Assembly (NCBI GenBank): GCA_007280205.1 | Contig: QYPX01000230.1 | Location: 1 to 64,000 of the forward strand | Direction of reading: 5' to 3' | From: Comamonadaceae bacterium | GTDB taxonomy: Bacteria; Pseudomonadota; Gammaproteobacteria; Burkholderiales; Burkholderiaceae_C | DNA length: 64,000 nucleotides | Shown here: one piece after another, positions 26,796-35,661 of the stretch | How positions within the stretch are numbered: position 1 is the stretch's first letter | Layout of the letters: every line of letters begins with the position of its first letter | Translations under genes and position numbers: made by a program | The notes under the pieces: model-generated | Told to the model about the DNA's origin: nothing | Database searches by the model: none | Seen by the model: only the letters and a program-made list of their open reading frames with translations

Positions 26796-27185
26796 TTACA
26801 GTTGGCGCCAGGGCAGGCCATGCAGGCGCCAGCCGCCCAGTGTGCCCCGGTGATGGTCAACGTCGAGTTCACCCTCAAAGCCCTCAAGGACATTGCATAC
26901 GTTGGTGAAGCCGTGCTGCTCAAGTGTCAGTCCGGCTTCGGCTGAGCGTTTGCCGCTGCGACAGATCAGAATGATGGGGCGGTCCTTGCGCCCGGCCATG
27001 CGCAGCGCGACATCGCTGAAATGCGGGTTGATCTCAAAATCGGGCTCGGTATTCCACTCGATGTTGACCGCATCGACCGGGTGGCCGACGTAATAAAACT
27101 CGGCCTCGGTACGGCAATCGATCAACAAAGTGTTGGGGTTGGCCTGAAGGACCTCAAAAGCCATTTTGGGATGCAGGTGTTCCAT
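26796..27185 (-). CDS. single-domain rhodanese-like sulfurtransferase
   Basis: A 129-residue rhodanese domain. LIDCRTEAEFYYVGHPVDA is the usual N-terminal motif, and the active-site loop ILICRSGKRSAEAG carries the catalytic cysteine at about residue 79. It would take sulfane sulfur as a persulfide and pass it on, probably to TusA encoded in the same operon. The ATG at 27185 follows AAGGAGTAACCCC. It is the last gene of the minus-strand unit DsrE2-like, TusA, SQR-like, DUF1641, rhodanese. Confidence 0.9.
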   Translation of the reverse strand: MEHLHPKMAFEVLQANPNTLLIDCRTEAEFYYVGHPVDAVNIEWNTEPDFEINPHFSDVALRMAGRKDRPIILICRSGKRSAEAGLTLEQHGFTNVCNVLEGFEGELDVDHHRGTLGGWRLHGLPWRQL

Positions 27186-27282
27186 GGGGTTACTCCTTGA
27201 CCGCATTGTGCAGTCAAGGCAAGGCCCGCCACAGACATCTTTGTCATATCCATATTCCGGCCGACGGCTCCCCTCCCGGCGT

Positions 27283-28077
27283 TTACTTTACGACGCCCCA
27301 GTCCTTGCGCAGTTGCTTGCCAACAGTCAACAGGAAGCGCAGCGTGTCCTGCGTCTCGGGGTCGCGCAGCATGCTCCACAGTCCGCCGATCCCGCCCGCC
27401 ACGGGCTGGGCGGCTCGACTCGCTTTTGCAGCGGCGTCGATCGACAGCAGAACCTCTTGCACGGTTGTCATCCGATCAGCCAACTGCGGCAGCGTCGTCG
27501 CGATGCGCTCCAGCGCGCCGCTGGTTTGCAGGCCCTCCAGCATCTTGACCATCTGCTCGGCGCCGCCCCGACTGAAGCGGTCAAGCAGCGACAGGCCATT
27601 GCCAATGGTGTCAGTGAGGCGGCCCACCATCTCGTCGGTCAGCGCATCCTCAGCCGAGCTGTAGACGCGCACCAGCTTGATCATCCGGTCGAGGTCGCCG
27701 TTGTTGACCATCTCGGCCAGCGCGGGGATCGCCCGGTCCAGTCCCGCGCGGTTGACCTGATCGAGCAGCGCCAGTCCTTCGCCGATGGCTCCGCTCAGGC
27801 GACCGATCATCTCGTCAGTCAGCGCATCTTGCGCAGCGGCGTAAACCCGCGCGAGCTGCGACAAGCGCTCAATGTCGCCGTTATTGACCATCTGCGCCAA
27901 CGCCGGAATCGCGCGCACCAAGCCGGCGCGATTGACCTGATCCAGCAACTCGGCAGCGTCTCCAGCGGTCGATGCCAGGCGTGACACCATCTCGTCGGTC
28001 AAAGCATCACGTGCCGCCGACATCACCTGTTCGACCTCGGTATGGATGACCTTGGCGTCCTCGGTTTGTGCGTTCAT
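27283..28077 (-). CDS. DUF1641 protein with three 60-residue repeats
   Basis: A 264-residue protein that I assign to DUF1641 from its pattern and its position after an SQR-like gene. Three tandem units with an exact 60-residue period are visible: DALTDEM at 24-30, 84-90 and 144-150, and the segment LLDQVNRAGL..RAIPAL..MVNNGD in the first two, decayed in the third. The C-terminal third (SMLRDPETQDTLRFLLTVGK) matches the family end. There is no signal peptide or cysteine. Function unknown; such proteins accompany sulfide:quinone oxidoreductases in several sulfur oxidisers, which suggests a partner or membrane-docking role. Confidence 0.8.
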   Translation of the reverse strand: MNAQTEDAKVIHTEVEQVMSAARDALTDEMVSRLASTAGDAAELLDQVNRAGLVRAIPALAQMVNNGDIERLSQLARVYAAAQDALTDEMIGRLSGAIGEGLALLDQVNRAGLDRAIPALAEMVNNGDLDRMIKLVRVYSSAEDALTDEMVGRLTDTIGNGLSLLDRFSRGGAEQMVKMLEGLQTSGALERIATTLPQLADRMTTVQEVLLSIDAAAKASRAAQPVAGGIGGLWSMLRDPETQDTLRFLLTVGKQLRKDWGVVK

Positions 28078-28088
28078 GTGCCGATCCT

Positions 28089-29222
28089 TCAGAGCAGTCC
28101 GCGCGCCGAAATCCAGTAGAGCTTGTTGTACGCGGTCTTGAACCAGTGCACGGCCTTGGTTGGCGGTCTGGGGTCTGGCGGGTTGAGATAGTCGAACATC
28201 GCGTAGGTCGCGCGGTCCTTGCCGGCCTCGATAAAGCAGAAGACCTTGCCATCGTAGTCGCGCACTGGCGCGCCGAGCTTGATCATGGCAGCAATATTCT
28301 CACCCAGCACCTCGGCCTCGAAGTGTGCCGTGGAGCCCGCCTTGCTGATCGGAATGTTGGTCGTGTCGCCGATCGCGAAGACGTTCTTGCGGCCTTCCAT
28401 GTTGAGTTGGTGCCGGTTCGTCGGGATCCAGCCGCCGGCGCCCAGCTTGTTCTTCTCCAGCACCTCCATGCCGCGGTGTGCTGGTACAGAGATCAGCAGG
28501 TCGAACGGTGTCTCGGTGCCTTCCTCACTCTTGAGAAGCTTCGCGTTGCCGTCAACTTCCTTGAGGTTGAACAGCGTCTCAACCGTGATGCCCAGCCGAT
28601 CAAACTCGGGGGCGGCCCACTTGGCGACATTTTCCAGTGAGTGCACGCGACCGATCGGGTAGGTGTAATGCAGCTGGACCTTGTCGCGGATGCCACGGTC
28701 CTTGAAGTAGTCGTGCAGCATGAAGGTGATTTCCAGCGGTGCCATCGGGCACTTGTGAGGCACGCCCATCGCGATGACGACGCGCCCGCCCTGAAACGCC
28801 TGCAGCGCGCGAAACATCTTGATCGCGGTTTCCTCGGTGTAGAACGACTGCCCGTGCTCGGCCAGGCCGGGGATCAGTTCGGGCACCGGGCGCGATCCGG
28901 TGGCGATCACCAGAACATCGTAGTCGAAGGTTTTGCCGCTCTTGCTCTTGACCTGGTTCTGGTCGAGCAGGAATTCCTCCGCCGGATCGACGAAGAGCGT
29001 GATGCCGGGCTCGAGCAGCGAAGCCTGGTCCTTGTACAACTCGTCAGGCGTAACGCGACCGAAGGCGAGGTAGAGCAAGCCAGGCTGGTACATGTGCTTT
29101 TCCGATGCCGTCAGCATCGTGATCTTGGCCTTGCCTGACTTGAGCTCGGGCGTCAGACGGCGCGCGAGATTGTTGGCGAGGATCGTTCCACCCATGCCGC
29201 CACCGATGATCAGTATCTTCAT
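28089..29222 (-). CDS. SQR/FCSD-like flavoprotein disulfide reductase
   Basis: A 377-residue FAD protein. The FAD motif ILIIGGGMGGTILANNLAR is at the N-terminus, ATGSRPVPE near 105 and FAIGDTTNIPISKAG near 300 close the FAD site. Only two cysteines are in catalytic positions, in HKCPMAPLEI near residue 160 and KVFCFIEAG near 333, as in sulfide:quinone oxidoreductases and flavocytochrome c FccB. The C-terminus (AVHWFKTAYNKLYWISARG) is amphipathic and may attach to the membrane. It likely oxidises sulfide or a persulfide, passing electrons to quinone, but the SQR subtype cannot be set by eye. TusA is encoded 37 bases upstream. Confidence 0.8.
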   Translation of the reverse strand: MKILIIGGGMGGTILANNLARRLTPELKSGKAKITMLTASEKHMYQPGLLYLAFGRVTPDELYKDQASLLEPGITLFVDPAEEFLLDQNQVKSKSGKTFDYDVLVIATGSRPVPELIPGLAEHGQSFYTEETAIKMFRALQAFQGGRVVIAMGVPHKCPMAPLEITFMLHDYFKDRGIRDKVQLHYTYPIGRVHSLENVAKWAAPEFDRLGITVETLFNLKEVDGNAKLLKSEEGTETPFDLLISVPAHRGMEVLEKNKLGAGGWIPTNRHQLNMEGRKNVFAIGDTTNIPISKAGSTAHFEAEVLGENIAAMIKLGAPVRDYDGKVFCFIEAGKDRATYAMFDYLNPPDPRPPTKAVHWFKTAYNKLYWISARGLL

Positions 29223-29259
29223 GACTACTCCTTTTTTGAGCCCATACGAACCGACGTTG

Positions 29260-29490
29260 TCACTTCAATTTTTTGACCGCGATGTGCCAGACGCCCGCTT
29301 CCTCGCGCGCGCCCTGGTACTCGTGCCCGACCTTCTTGATCCACTCCGGAACATCCGCGACGGATCCTTTGTCGGTCGAGAGCAGTTCCATCTCGTCGCC
29401 AATCTGCGCCATCTTGATCCAGCCGATCAGTTCCATCAGCGGTCCCGGACAGAAGCTGCCTCGGGCATCAATCACTTGTTTCTCGGCCAT
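29260..29490 (-). CDS. tusA: TusA sulfur carrier
   Basis: A 76-residue TusA/SirA-family protein. The sulfur-binding cysteine is in DARGSFCPGPLMEL near residue 14, the CPxP motif of the family. TusA carries persulfide sulfur in the cytoplasm. In sulfur oxidisers rhd-tusA-dsrE genes cluster and feed DsrEFH or other oxidising systems; the same combination is seen here. It lies between the DsrE2-like and SQR-like genes. Confidence 0.94.
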   Translation of the reverse strand: MAEKQVIDARGSFCPGPLMELIGWIKMAQIGDEMELLSTDKGSVADVPEWIKKVGHEYQGAREEAGVWHIAVKKLK

Positions 29491-29516
29491 CGTTCACTCC
29501 ACTCTAGATGCCAACG

Positions 29517-29909
29517 TTAGAAAGTCCAAACCTGGGCGTCGCGCGCGTCGCGCAGGAACTTGGTGAGTCCCATGGGTTCGCCCAGGTAGGGTTGCAGAGC
29601 CTGACCATCGATTCCCATGACATCCAATGCCATGGAGCAGGGATTGATCTTCGCGTCACCCAGTTCCACTGCTTGCTCAAACAGAGTTCGAAAGGGTGGA
29701 ATGTTCTTGCCAGCCATCAATGTTCCAAACGGCCCTTCTACCGGGGCGGGTGTGGCGTCGCCCTTGACAAAGTAAGGCATGGCGTTCATCGACAGGAACA
29801 CGTGGACATTGTTGCCACTGACGGCCGCCACAGAGGCCATCATGGCTGCCATCTGCAGTCGCTCGAGGGTCCCGGACACAACAACGATGCTGATCTTGTT
29901 CGCTTCCAT
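29517..29909 (-). CDS. DsrE2-like sulfurtransferase
   Basis: A 130-residue protein of the DsrE/F superfamily. The N-terminus [20 protein letters not shown] and the C-terminal [15 protein letters not shown] resemble the DsrE2 subgroup, whose single cysteine (here near residue 93) binds sulfur. Classical DsrE2 has two membrane helices; I see one possible hydrophobic stretch ([12 protein letters not shown]), so this may be a soluble variant. The ATG at 29909 is preceded by GAGAGGTGGAA; an in-frame GTG at 29915 overlaps that signal. First gene of the operon with tusA. Confidence 0.82.
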   Translation of the reverse strand: MEANKISIVVVSGTLERLQMAAMMASVAAVSGNNVHVFLSMNAMPYFVKGDATPAPVEGPFGTLMAGKNIPPFRTLFEQAVELGDAKINPCSMALDVMGIDGQALQPYLGEPMGLTKFLRDARDAQVWTF

Positions 29910-30107
29910 TTCCACCTCTCAACACAACCAGGGCGGCAGTGTGCATGCGCTGAGGCGGCCAGGGGATCAAGCCGCACGATACGAAGTATGACCCTCCCCT
30001 TCACAGTGTCATTCGGTGTTTACCCGTAGACGGACCGGCTGGCGCTTCATCTTACAAAGTCCGACGAAGATGCACAATAAGCGCAGCTACCCAAACGGTG
30101 ACCCAAC

Positions 30108-30485
30108 ATGGACCTTCAAGAACTACAGACCACCCTGCGCGCCTTTGCAACTGAGCGCAATTGGCAGCAATTTCACACTCCCAAAAACCTTTCGATGGCA
30201 CTCATGATTGAGGCTGCAGAGCTGGCAGAAATCTTCCAGTGGATGACGCCTGAACAGTCGGCCTCTGCCAGTGCCGACAAGGTCTTGCAGTCCCGCATTG
30301 GAGAGGAGTTGGCCGATGTGCTGATTTATCTGCTGCAGCTTGCCGACCACACATCGGTTAACCTGCAACACGCCGTAGCCGACAAGTTGGTCAAGAATGC
30401 CAGCAAGCACCCGCCTATCGGAGAGGGCCTTACTGCTGGCACGCTTGCCGTTGCTTCTTGTGACGATGGCGCGCAGCGCACCTGA
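30108..30485 (+). CDS. MazG-like nucleotide pyrophosphohydrolase
   Basis: A 125-residue protein of the MazG/dCTPase type. The metal-binding pair of helices is clear: LMIEAAELAEIFQWM near residue 32 and IGEELADVLIYLLQLAD near 64. It should cut a nucleoside triphosphate to the monophosphate plus pyrophosphate, probably as a house-cleaning enzyme. It is a lone plus-strand gene between two minus-strand sulfur operons. The C-terminal 25 residues (EGLTAGTLAVASC) are not family-like and may reflect a drifted stop. Confidence 0.88.
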   Translation: MDLQELQTTLRAFATERNWQQFHTPKNLSMALMIEAAELAEIFQWMTPEQSASASADKVLQSRIGEELADVLIYLLQLADHTSVNLQHAVADKLVKNASKHPPIGEGLTAGTLAVASCDDGAQRT

Positions 30486-30555
30486 CAGTTTTGACGGCGC
30501 CCCGGCGGCGATAGATCCGGCCTGCGCGGCCAGCGCAAGTAATCCCGCCAAAGAA

Positions 30556-31458
30556 CTATTTCTTGGCCGCGATCTCCTGCAGCTTCTTCGGCTTGATGAC
30601 ATGCCCATCCAGCCCGGCCTGCTTCACCGTGCCGCCGTAAGCGACGCTCATGAGTTGCGAGTAGTAGAGAACCGGCATGTTGAGCTTGGTGCCGTGTTTG
30701 CGGTTGATCTCGGACTGGTAGACCTCGACGTTGGCCTGGCACAGCGGGCAGGGGGTGACGATCGCATCGGCTCCGTGATCGTAGGCCGATTCAACAATTT
30801 CGCGAATCAGTTTTTGACTCTTCTCGGGCTCTGGAAAGGCCAGTGAACCACCACAGCAGGAAACTTTGTGCTCGTAATCTGCAATCGGTTCGCCGCCCAC
30901 GGCCTCGATCAGCTTGTCAAGATACAGAGGATTCTCAAAGGACTCGCCGGCAATGCCAAACGGACGGTTGGTCTGACAGCCGACGTAGCCGGCAAACTTG
31001 ACACCAGCGAGTGACTTGACGACGGGCTTTTTCAATTCGTCGTAGCCAAAGTCCTCAATCAGCACTTCTACCATATGTCGCACCGGAGCAGTGCCTTTGT
31101 AAACCAGCCCCGCTTCTTTCAAGGCTTCGTTGGTTTCAGCCAGAAGCTGTGGATTGTGATCAAGCTTTTCCTTGGCCTCGCGCGCGTTGAGCCAGCAACC
31201 GGCACAGGTGGCAACGATGTCTTTGCCTGGCAGATGCTTTTCTGACAGGGTCAGGTTGCGCGCATTCAGGGCCAGGCGTTCAAGTTCCTGACCACCGGCG
31301 TAGCTGATCGATGCGCTGCAGCAGTTCCAGTCGGGAATCGGGCTTAGCTTGATATCCAGTGACTCGCACATGGAGTTGACGGACACCATGTAATTGACGG
31401 CCGAGGTCCGGCTTTGCGACGAACAGCCAGGATAAAACGAGTATTCTTTTTTCGCCAT
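30556..31458 (-). CDS. hdrB: HdrB-like CCG-domain protein of the Qmo complex
   Basis: A 300-residue protein with two CCG domains as in heterodisulfide reductase subunit B. The first shows YPGCSSQS near residue 9, DWNCCSAS near 44 and CAGCWLNA near 84; the second has YVGCQTNR near 155, VSCCGGSLAFPEP near 194 and TPCPLCQANVE near 230. Together these could bind the non-cubane clusters of HdrB. It is the last gene of a qmoA-qmoB-hdrC-hdrB unit. In organisms without membrane QmoC, HdrCB are considered to replace it; the acceptor is unknown. Confidence 0.88.
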   Translation of the reverse strand: MAKKEYSFYPGCSSQSRTSAVNYMVSVNSMCESLDIKLSPIPDWNCCSASISYAGGQELERLALNARNLTLSEKHLPGKDIVATCAGCWLNAREAKEKLDHNPQLLAETNEALKEAGLVYKGTAPVRHMVEVLIEDFGYDELKKPVVKSLAGVKFAGYVGCQTNRPFGIAGESFENPLYLDKLIEAVGGEPIADYEHKVSCCGGSLAFPEPEKSQKLIREIVESAYDHGADAIVTPCPLCQANVEVYQSEINRKHGTKLNMPVLYYSQLMSVAYGGTVKQAGLDGHVIKPKKLQEIAAKK

Positions 31459-31470
31459 GGTGATTCCTAA

Positions 31471-32121
31471 TCAATTGGGAGCGGGCAAGCCCTTGCGTTG
31501 GCCTTCGATTTCGCGAGCCTTCTTCAGCATCGCCGTAATGCCTTTGTGGTCCTTGCAACCGTGGCCTGCGAACAGTTCAAACGGATTGAGACGTTTGGCA
31601 AGCACCAGTCCCAAAGCCACATTGCGCATGTCCCAGCCTTGTTTGATGCCCGCGAAGAGACCATCCCTGAAGTACAGCCCAATGGTCAGCTTGATCTCAT
31701 TGAGTCGGCCGTTCTTGATACAGTTTTTCCAGAACAGAACTGAAAAGTGGCGTGTCGGTTGCGCCTTCGGTGTGAAACCGAGATTGTGGGCATGTCGTGC
31801 GATACCGTGCATGATGTGCGTGATCGGAAGCTTGCGCGGACAGCGTGCCATACAGTTGTAGCAAGAGGTGCACATCCACATGGCGTCGGACTTCAGTACT
31901 TCCTCGCGCTTGCCGGCACGGATCATCATGAAAATCTTCTGCGGTGTGTGCTCCCATTTCGGACCGAGCGGACAGGATCCCGCGCAAACACCGCATTGCA
32001 TGCACATCTTGACCCATTCTCCATCTTCAACATGGGCCTCCACTTCCCTCAGGAAGTTGTTGCGGTAGCGTGCCGTGGTGACGGCGCTGCTGGCCGTCCT
32101 GGTCGTTGGCAGTGTTTCCAT
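31471..32121 (-). CDS. hdrC: HdrC-like iron-sulfur protein of the Qmo complex
   Basis: A 216-residue protein with two [4Fe-4S] motifs, CMQCGVCAGSCPLG near residue 41 and CTSCYNCMARCPRK near 83. The rest (ISMATCHES typical HdrC helices such as RHFSVLFWKNCIKNGRL) is helical and cytoplasmic, with no membrane domain of the QmoC type. The ATG overlaps the qmoB stop as TGATG, a sign of coupling. It likely links QmoAB to HdrB. Confidence 0.88.
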   Translation of the reverse strand: METLPTTRTASSAVTTARYRNNFLREVEAHVEDGEWVKMCMQCGVCAGSCPLGPKWEHTPQKIFMMIRAGKREEVLKSDAMWMCTSCYNCMARCPRKLPITHIMHGIARHAHNLGFTPKAQPTRHFSVLFWKNCIKNGRLNEIKLTIGLYFRDGLFAGIKQGWDMRNVALGLVLAKRLNPFELFAGHGCKDHKGITAMLKKAREIEGQRKGLPAPN

Positions 32122-34325
32122 CAGTTGAACCCCTTCATTGGCGACATGCCGATTTCCTTGATCTTGGCGGCGTACTCGTTGATCAATGCGGCGACTTTCT
32201 GGTTGTCCGTGATCGCAACCTCATAGCTGGCAACACGCTCTGTCTCGAGCCCCATGCCCTTGAGCGTGTCGTCGATCTTGCTCATGCGGTAATAGGCCAG
32301 TTCGGAGCCTTTGACAAAGTGACACTGGTAGTCATCGCCGCGCTTGCAGCCCATCATCATCACACCGTCCCAACCGCCGTTGAGTGCGTCTGTGATCCAG
32401 ATCGCATTGACCGAGCCCAGGCAGCGAACCGGAATGGCGCGTACAAAGGCGGAATAGACGGTGCGCGACAGGCCCGCCATGTCCAGCGCCGGATAGGCGT
32501 CGTTCTCGCAGGCCAGCAACAGGATGCGTGGCCGCTCCGAGAATTCGTCGGGCATGTCGACGGATTTGATCTGACTGCCCACCGTGTCGACCGAATAATT
32601 CTCGAATGAAATCACGCGCACCGGACAGGCGCCCATGCAGGTGCCGCAGCGCCGGCAACGCGCTTCATTGAAGACCGGAAAACGCCGCTCGTCTTCGTCG
32701 ATGGCGCCGAACGGGCATTCGACCGTGCAGCGCTTGCACTGTGTGCAGCCCTCGAGTCGCACAATCGGGTAGGACAAGTCGCCTGAGCGTGGATGAGCCG
32801 CGCGGCCCAGTGCCGCGTTTTCTACCGTCTGGATCGCTTTCAGTGCGGCGCCGGTGGCATCCTCGATCGCCTGTTGCATGTCCATCGGGCGGCGCACGGG
32901 GCCAGCGGCATAGATGCCGGTACGCCGCGTTTCGTAGGGGAAGCAGATAAAGTGCGAATCGGTCAGACCGGCGGTCAGCTGCGGCAAGTCCTTGCCCTGG
33001 CGATAAGTCAGATTAAGTATCGAAATCGGTTTGACTTCGCCCTGCTGCTCTTCCGGCAGTTCGATGTTGACGCCCGAGTTGGGTACCTGACCGGTAGCTA
33101 GCACCACCAGGTCTGCATTGACTGTGGTGTTTTCGTCAAGAATCAGATCCCGAAAGCTCACCGTGCAGCCACCGTTGTCTGCCTTGACGCCGCTGACACT
33201 GCCCTTGGTGAAGGTCACACCTTTCTCCTGGGCACTGCGATAAAAGTCTTCACCCATGCCCGGCAGACGCAGGTCGGTGTAAAGCAGCACCGTATCGATG
33301 TCCGGATTGGCGTCCTTGAAATACATCGCCTGCTTGACGCTGGTGGCACAACAATGCCCGGAGCAGTAAGGCAAATGGGTGCCTGTCGTGTCGCGCTGAC
33401 CGGCGCATTGGACAAACACGACACTTTGTACGGCATGGCCATCAGCGCGCTTGAACACATTGCCCTGGGCTGCCTTGGCGAGCGCTTCCAGACCGGCCTG
33501 ATCAACGACACCGGGCAGACCGCCGCCGAGCTCGGGCAAACGCGCCATGTCATAAGTGCTAAAGCCGCTGGCTTGGACAATCGCTCCGACCATTTCCTGC
33601 ACAACGGCACCGCCGTCCTGCGCAATGCTTACAGCGAAGCGGCCTGGCGCACCGGCCGTCTCGGCCAAGGTCGAACTCAGATAAACACTGATCAGCGGAT
33701 GCGCCACGACCCGGCCAATCAGCTCGCTCATACCGGTGTCCTGCGGCTGCGCATAAGGCTCCCGGTACGGTACCCGCTTCCACAGCTGGGCAGCCCAACC
33801 ACCGAGTTGTGGCGCCTTTTCAACCAGCAGTACCTGGTAGCCGGTTTCGGCTGCTTCAATGGCCGCCGTCAGGCCTGTGACCCCGCCGCCAACGACCAGG
33901 ATCCGCTTGTTGCTGCCGCTATTGGCAACGCCACCGGGTACCTTCATCTTCTTCAGCTCTGCGCAGGCCATGCGAACGTAGTCGTTGGCCATCTCCTGGC
34001 GAACCTCGTCGTGTGCAGCTCCGGTCGCGACGATCCAGATGACACCTTCACGCAAATTGGCACGGGTCACGGCAATTCCGGGGAAATCGAAAGCCTCGGT
34101 CTTGGCGCGACGTGAGCAGGCCGCGATCATCACATGAGTGACGCCCTCTTTTTCAATGTCGTCACGAATCGACTGAACGCCAGCGGCGCTACAAAGAAAA
34201 TCGTGTCGCTTGACCAGCGGCATCTTGCCCTCCTTCTTGGCAATCTTCTCGATCTCGTTGAAGTTCAGCGTGTCACCCAGTCCACAGCCAGCGCACAGGT
34301 ACGCGGCGAATTTATTGTCAGCCAC
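32121..34325 (-). CDS. qmoB: QmoB, HdrA-MvhD-like flavoprotein
   Basis: A 734-residue HdrA-like protein. In order: an N-terminal cysteine region (YLCAGCGLGDTLN), an FAD domain with ILVVGGGVTGLTAAIEAAE near residue 160, further HdrA cysteines, two ferredoxin motifs (CTQCKRCTVECPFG and CRRCGTCMGACPVR, near 565-610) and a C-terminal MvhD-like domain (PRILLLACENDAYP to MMMGCKRGDDYQCHFVKG). HdrA-MvhD fusion is the hallmark of QmoB. It probably takes electrons from APS reductase. The start is GTG at 34325, with GAGGAAG 7 bases upstream; the open frame continues into qmoA but that region reads as junk. Confidence 0.88.
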   Translation of the reverse strand: MADNKFAAYLCAGCGLGDTLNFNEIEKIAKKEGKMPLVKRHDFLCSAAGVQSIRDDIEKEGVTHVMIAACSRRAKTEAFDFPGIAVTRANLREGVIWIVATGAAHDEVRQEMANDYVRMACAELKKMKVPGGVANSGSNKRILVVGGGVTGLTAAIEAAETGYQVLLVEKAPQLGGWAAQLWKRVPYREPYAQPQDTGMSELIGRVVAHPLISVYLSSTLAETAGAPGRFAVSIAQDGGAVVQEMVGAIVQASGFSTYDMARLPELGGGLPGVVDQAGLEALAKAAQGNVFKRADGHAVQSVVFVQCAGQRDTTGTHLPYCSGHCCATSVKQAMYFKDANPDIDTVLLYTDLRLPGMGEDFYRSAQEKGVTFTKGSVSGVKADNGGCTVSFRDLILDENTTVNADLVVLATGQVPNSGVNIELPEEQQGEVKPISILNLTYRQGKDLPQLTAGLTDSHFICFPYETRRTGIYAAGPVRRPMDMQQAIEDATGAALKAIQTVENAALGRAAHPRSGDLSYPIVRLEGCTQCKRCTVECPFGAIDEDERRFPVFNEARCRRCGTCMGACPVRVISFENYSVDTVGSQIKSVDMPDEFSERPRILLLACENDAYPALDMAGLSRTVYSAFVRAIPVRCLGSVNAIWITDALNGGWDGVMMMGCKRGDDYQCHFVKGSELAYYRMSKIDDTLKGMGLETERVASYEVAITDNQKVAALINEYAAKIKEIGMSPMKGFN

Positions 34326-34326
34326 T

Positions 34327-35607
34327 TTACGCTTCCTCCCCAGCTGTCTGATGAATAACCTTGATGGCGCGCAGCGCCGCACCGGTGGCACTTTGTACCG
34401 AGCGATTGACATCGAGCGGGCTGCTGGCGGCGCCAGCACCGAGCATGCCGCCGTCGGCGGAACCCTCGATGAAGCCGGATGAATCCGTGATCACATCGGT
34501 CGGCAAGGTAATGCCGCTGCTTTCTGGCTCCATGCCAATCGCGAGCACCACAAGTTCGTGCGTGCTGGCATAACGGTGGTAGCCCTCGGTGTCGACGCCG
34601 TGCAGGATCAGGTCGCCGTTCTGGGCAGCATCGATGCTTGCGACCTTTGATTTGACAAAAGTGACAGTCGAATCGCGCTGTACCTGCTGGTAGAAATCTT
34701 CGAAGCGGTCGATGGCCCGGATGTCGATGTAATAGACGGTTGATTTCCCTGCGTCGCCGTGCGCCTCGCGCACATACTGCGTCTGCTTCAGCGAGGCCAT
34801 GCAACAGATGCGCGAACAATGCCGCAAATGATTTTCATCGCGCGAACCGGCGCACTGGATGAAGGCGATGTTTTTCGCCTCCCGTCGGTCAGATGGGCGC
34901 AGCAGCTTGCCACCGGTAGGTCCGTTGGGGTCGGCCAGGCGTTCGAACTCGAGGCTGGTGATGACATTGGGGAAGCGCCCATAACCGTAGGGTTGAATCC
35001 TGGCGGCATCGTAGGGTTTCCAGCCGGTTGCCCAAATCACAGCACCGACCGAAAGCGTCACGGTCTGCTCCTGCATCGCCAGATCGATGGCGCCGACCTT
35101 GCAGGCGGCTTTTGCTTTCTCTGCATCTGCTGTGCCAATCAGGGACGGGTCCAGCACATAGCGTTGCGGATAGGCCATCGCGAAGGGCAGGTAGGCAGCC
35201 TTGCGTTTGTCCTGTCCATAGTTGTCGGTGTTGGGAATTTCGGTGCTGATGGCGGCGCCGCAATCGCCGCAAGCAGTGCAAATTTCACTAACGTAACGCG
35301 GTCGAATCTTCAAGGTGACGCTGTAGGCACCGCGCTGACCCTCGATACTCACCACTTCGACCATCGTCATGACCCGAACATGGCGATTGCTCTTGAGGCG
35401 CCGCAGATTGATCTCGAGTCCGCACGTTGGATGGCACATCTTCGGAAAGTAGCGGTACAGCAGGGCAGTGCGCCCGCCCAGAGTGGCGCTGCGCTCGACC
35501 AGTACCACCTCCCGTCCGCATTCGGCCGCTTCGAGCGCCGCCGTCATGCCGCTGATGCCACCGCCAACCACGAGAATGGTTTGACTGGTCGCGATAGTTG
35601 CTGTCAT
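34327..35607 (-). CDS. qmoA: QmoA, HdrA-like flavoprotein
   Basis: A 426-residue HdrA-like FAD protein with the motif ILVVGGGISGMTAALEAAE near residue 11 and the HdrA cysteine pair in YFPKMCHPTCGLEINLRR near 55. The region CTACGDCGAAIST near 110 and IQCAGSRDENHLRHCSRICC near 250 are typical for QmoA. The shorter length (no MvhD or ferredoxin domains) separates it from QmoB. QmoAB form the soluble part of the complex that couples AprBA to quinone in sulfate reducers and some oxidisers. Preceded by GGAGATCTC at the start. Confidence 0.88.
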   Translation of the reverse strand: MTATIATSQTILVVGGGISGMTAALEAAECGREVVLVERSATLGGRTALLYRYFPKMCHPTCGLEINLRRLKSNRHVRVMTMVEVVSIEGQRGAYSVTLKIRPRYVSEICTACGDCGAAISTEIPNTDNYGQDKRKAAYLPFAMAYPQRYVLDPSLIGTADAEKAKAACKVGAIDLAMQEQTVTLSVGAVIWATGWKPYDAARIQPYGYGRFPNVITSLEFERLADPNGPTGGKLLRPSDRREAKNIAFIQCAGSRDENHLRHCSRICCMASLKQTQYVREAHGDAGKSTVYYIDIRAIDRFEDFYQQVQRDSTVTFVKSKVASIDAAQNGDLILHGVDTEGYHRYASTHELVVLAIGMEPESSGITLPTDVITDSSGFIEGSADGGMLGAGAASSPLDVNRSVQSATGAALRAIKVIHQTAGEEA

Positions 35608-35661
35608 GAGATCTCCAGTGCGTTGCTGGTTAATAAAAAGGTCATCGTCCGTTGGCCTGTG

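Noticed and set aside
30015..30040. TACCCGT at 30021-30027 between the DsrE2-like and MazG genes
   Set aside because: It has no partner box at 22-23 bp upstream and no TATA-like hexamer 6 bp downstream, so it does not fit the layout of elements A-C. A single heptamer is expected by chance.
30556..35607. Interpretation as the sulfur-oxidising sHdr system
   Set aside because: The gene set is QmoA, QmoB with MvhD-like domain, HdrC and HdrB. The lipoate-binding protein and the doubled hdrB/hdrC genes of sHdr loci are missing, and aprBA in the same window suits Qmo better.
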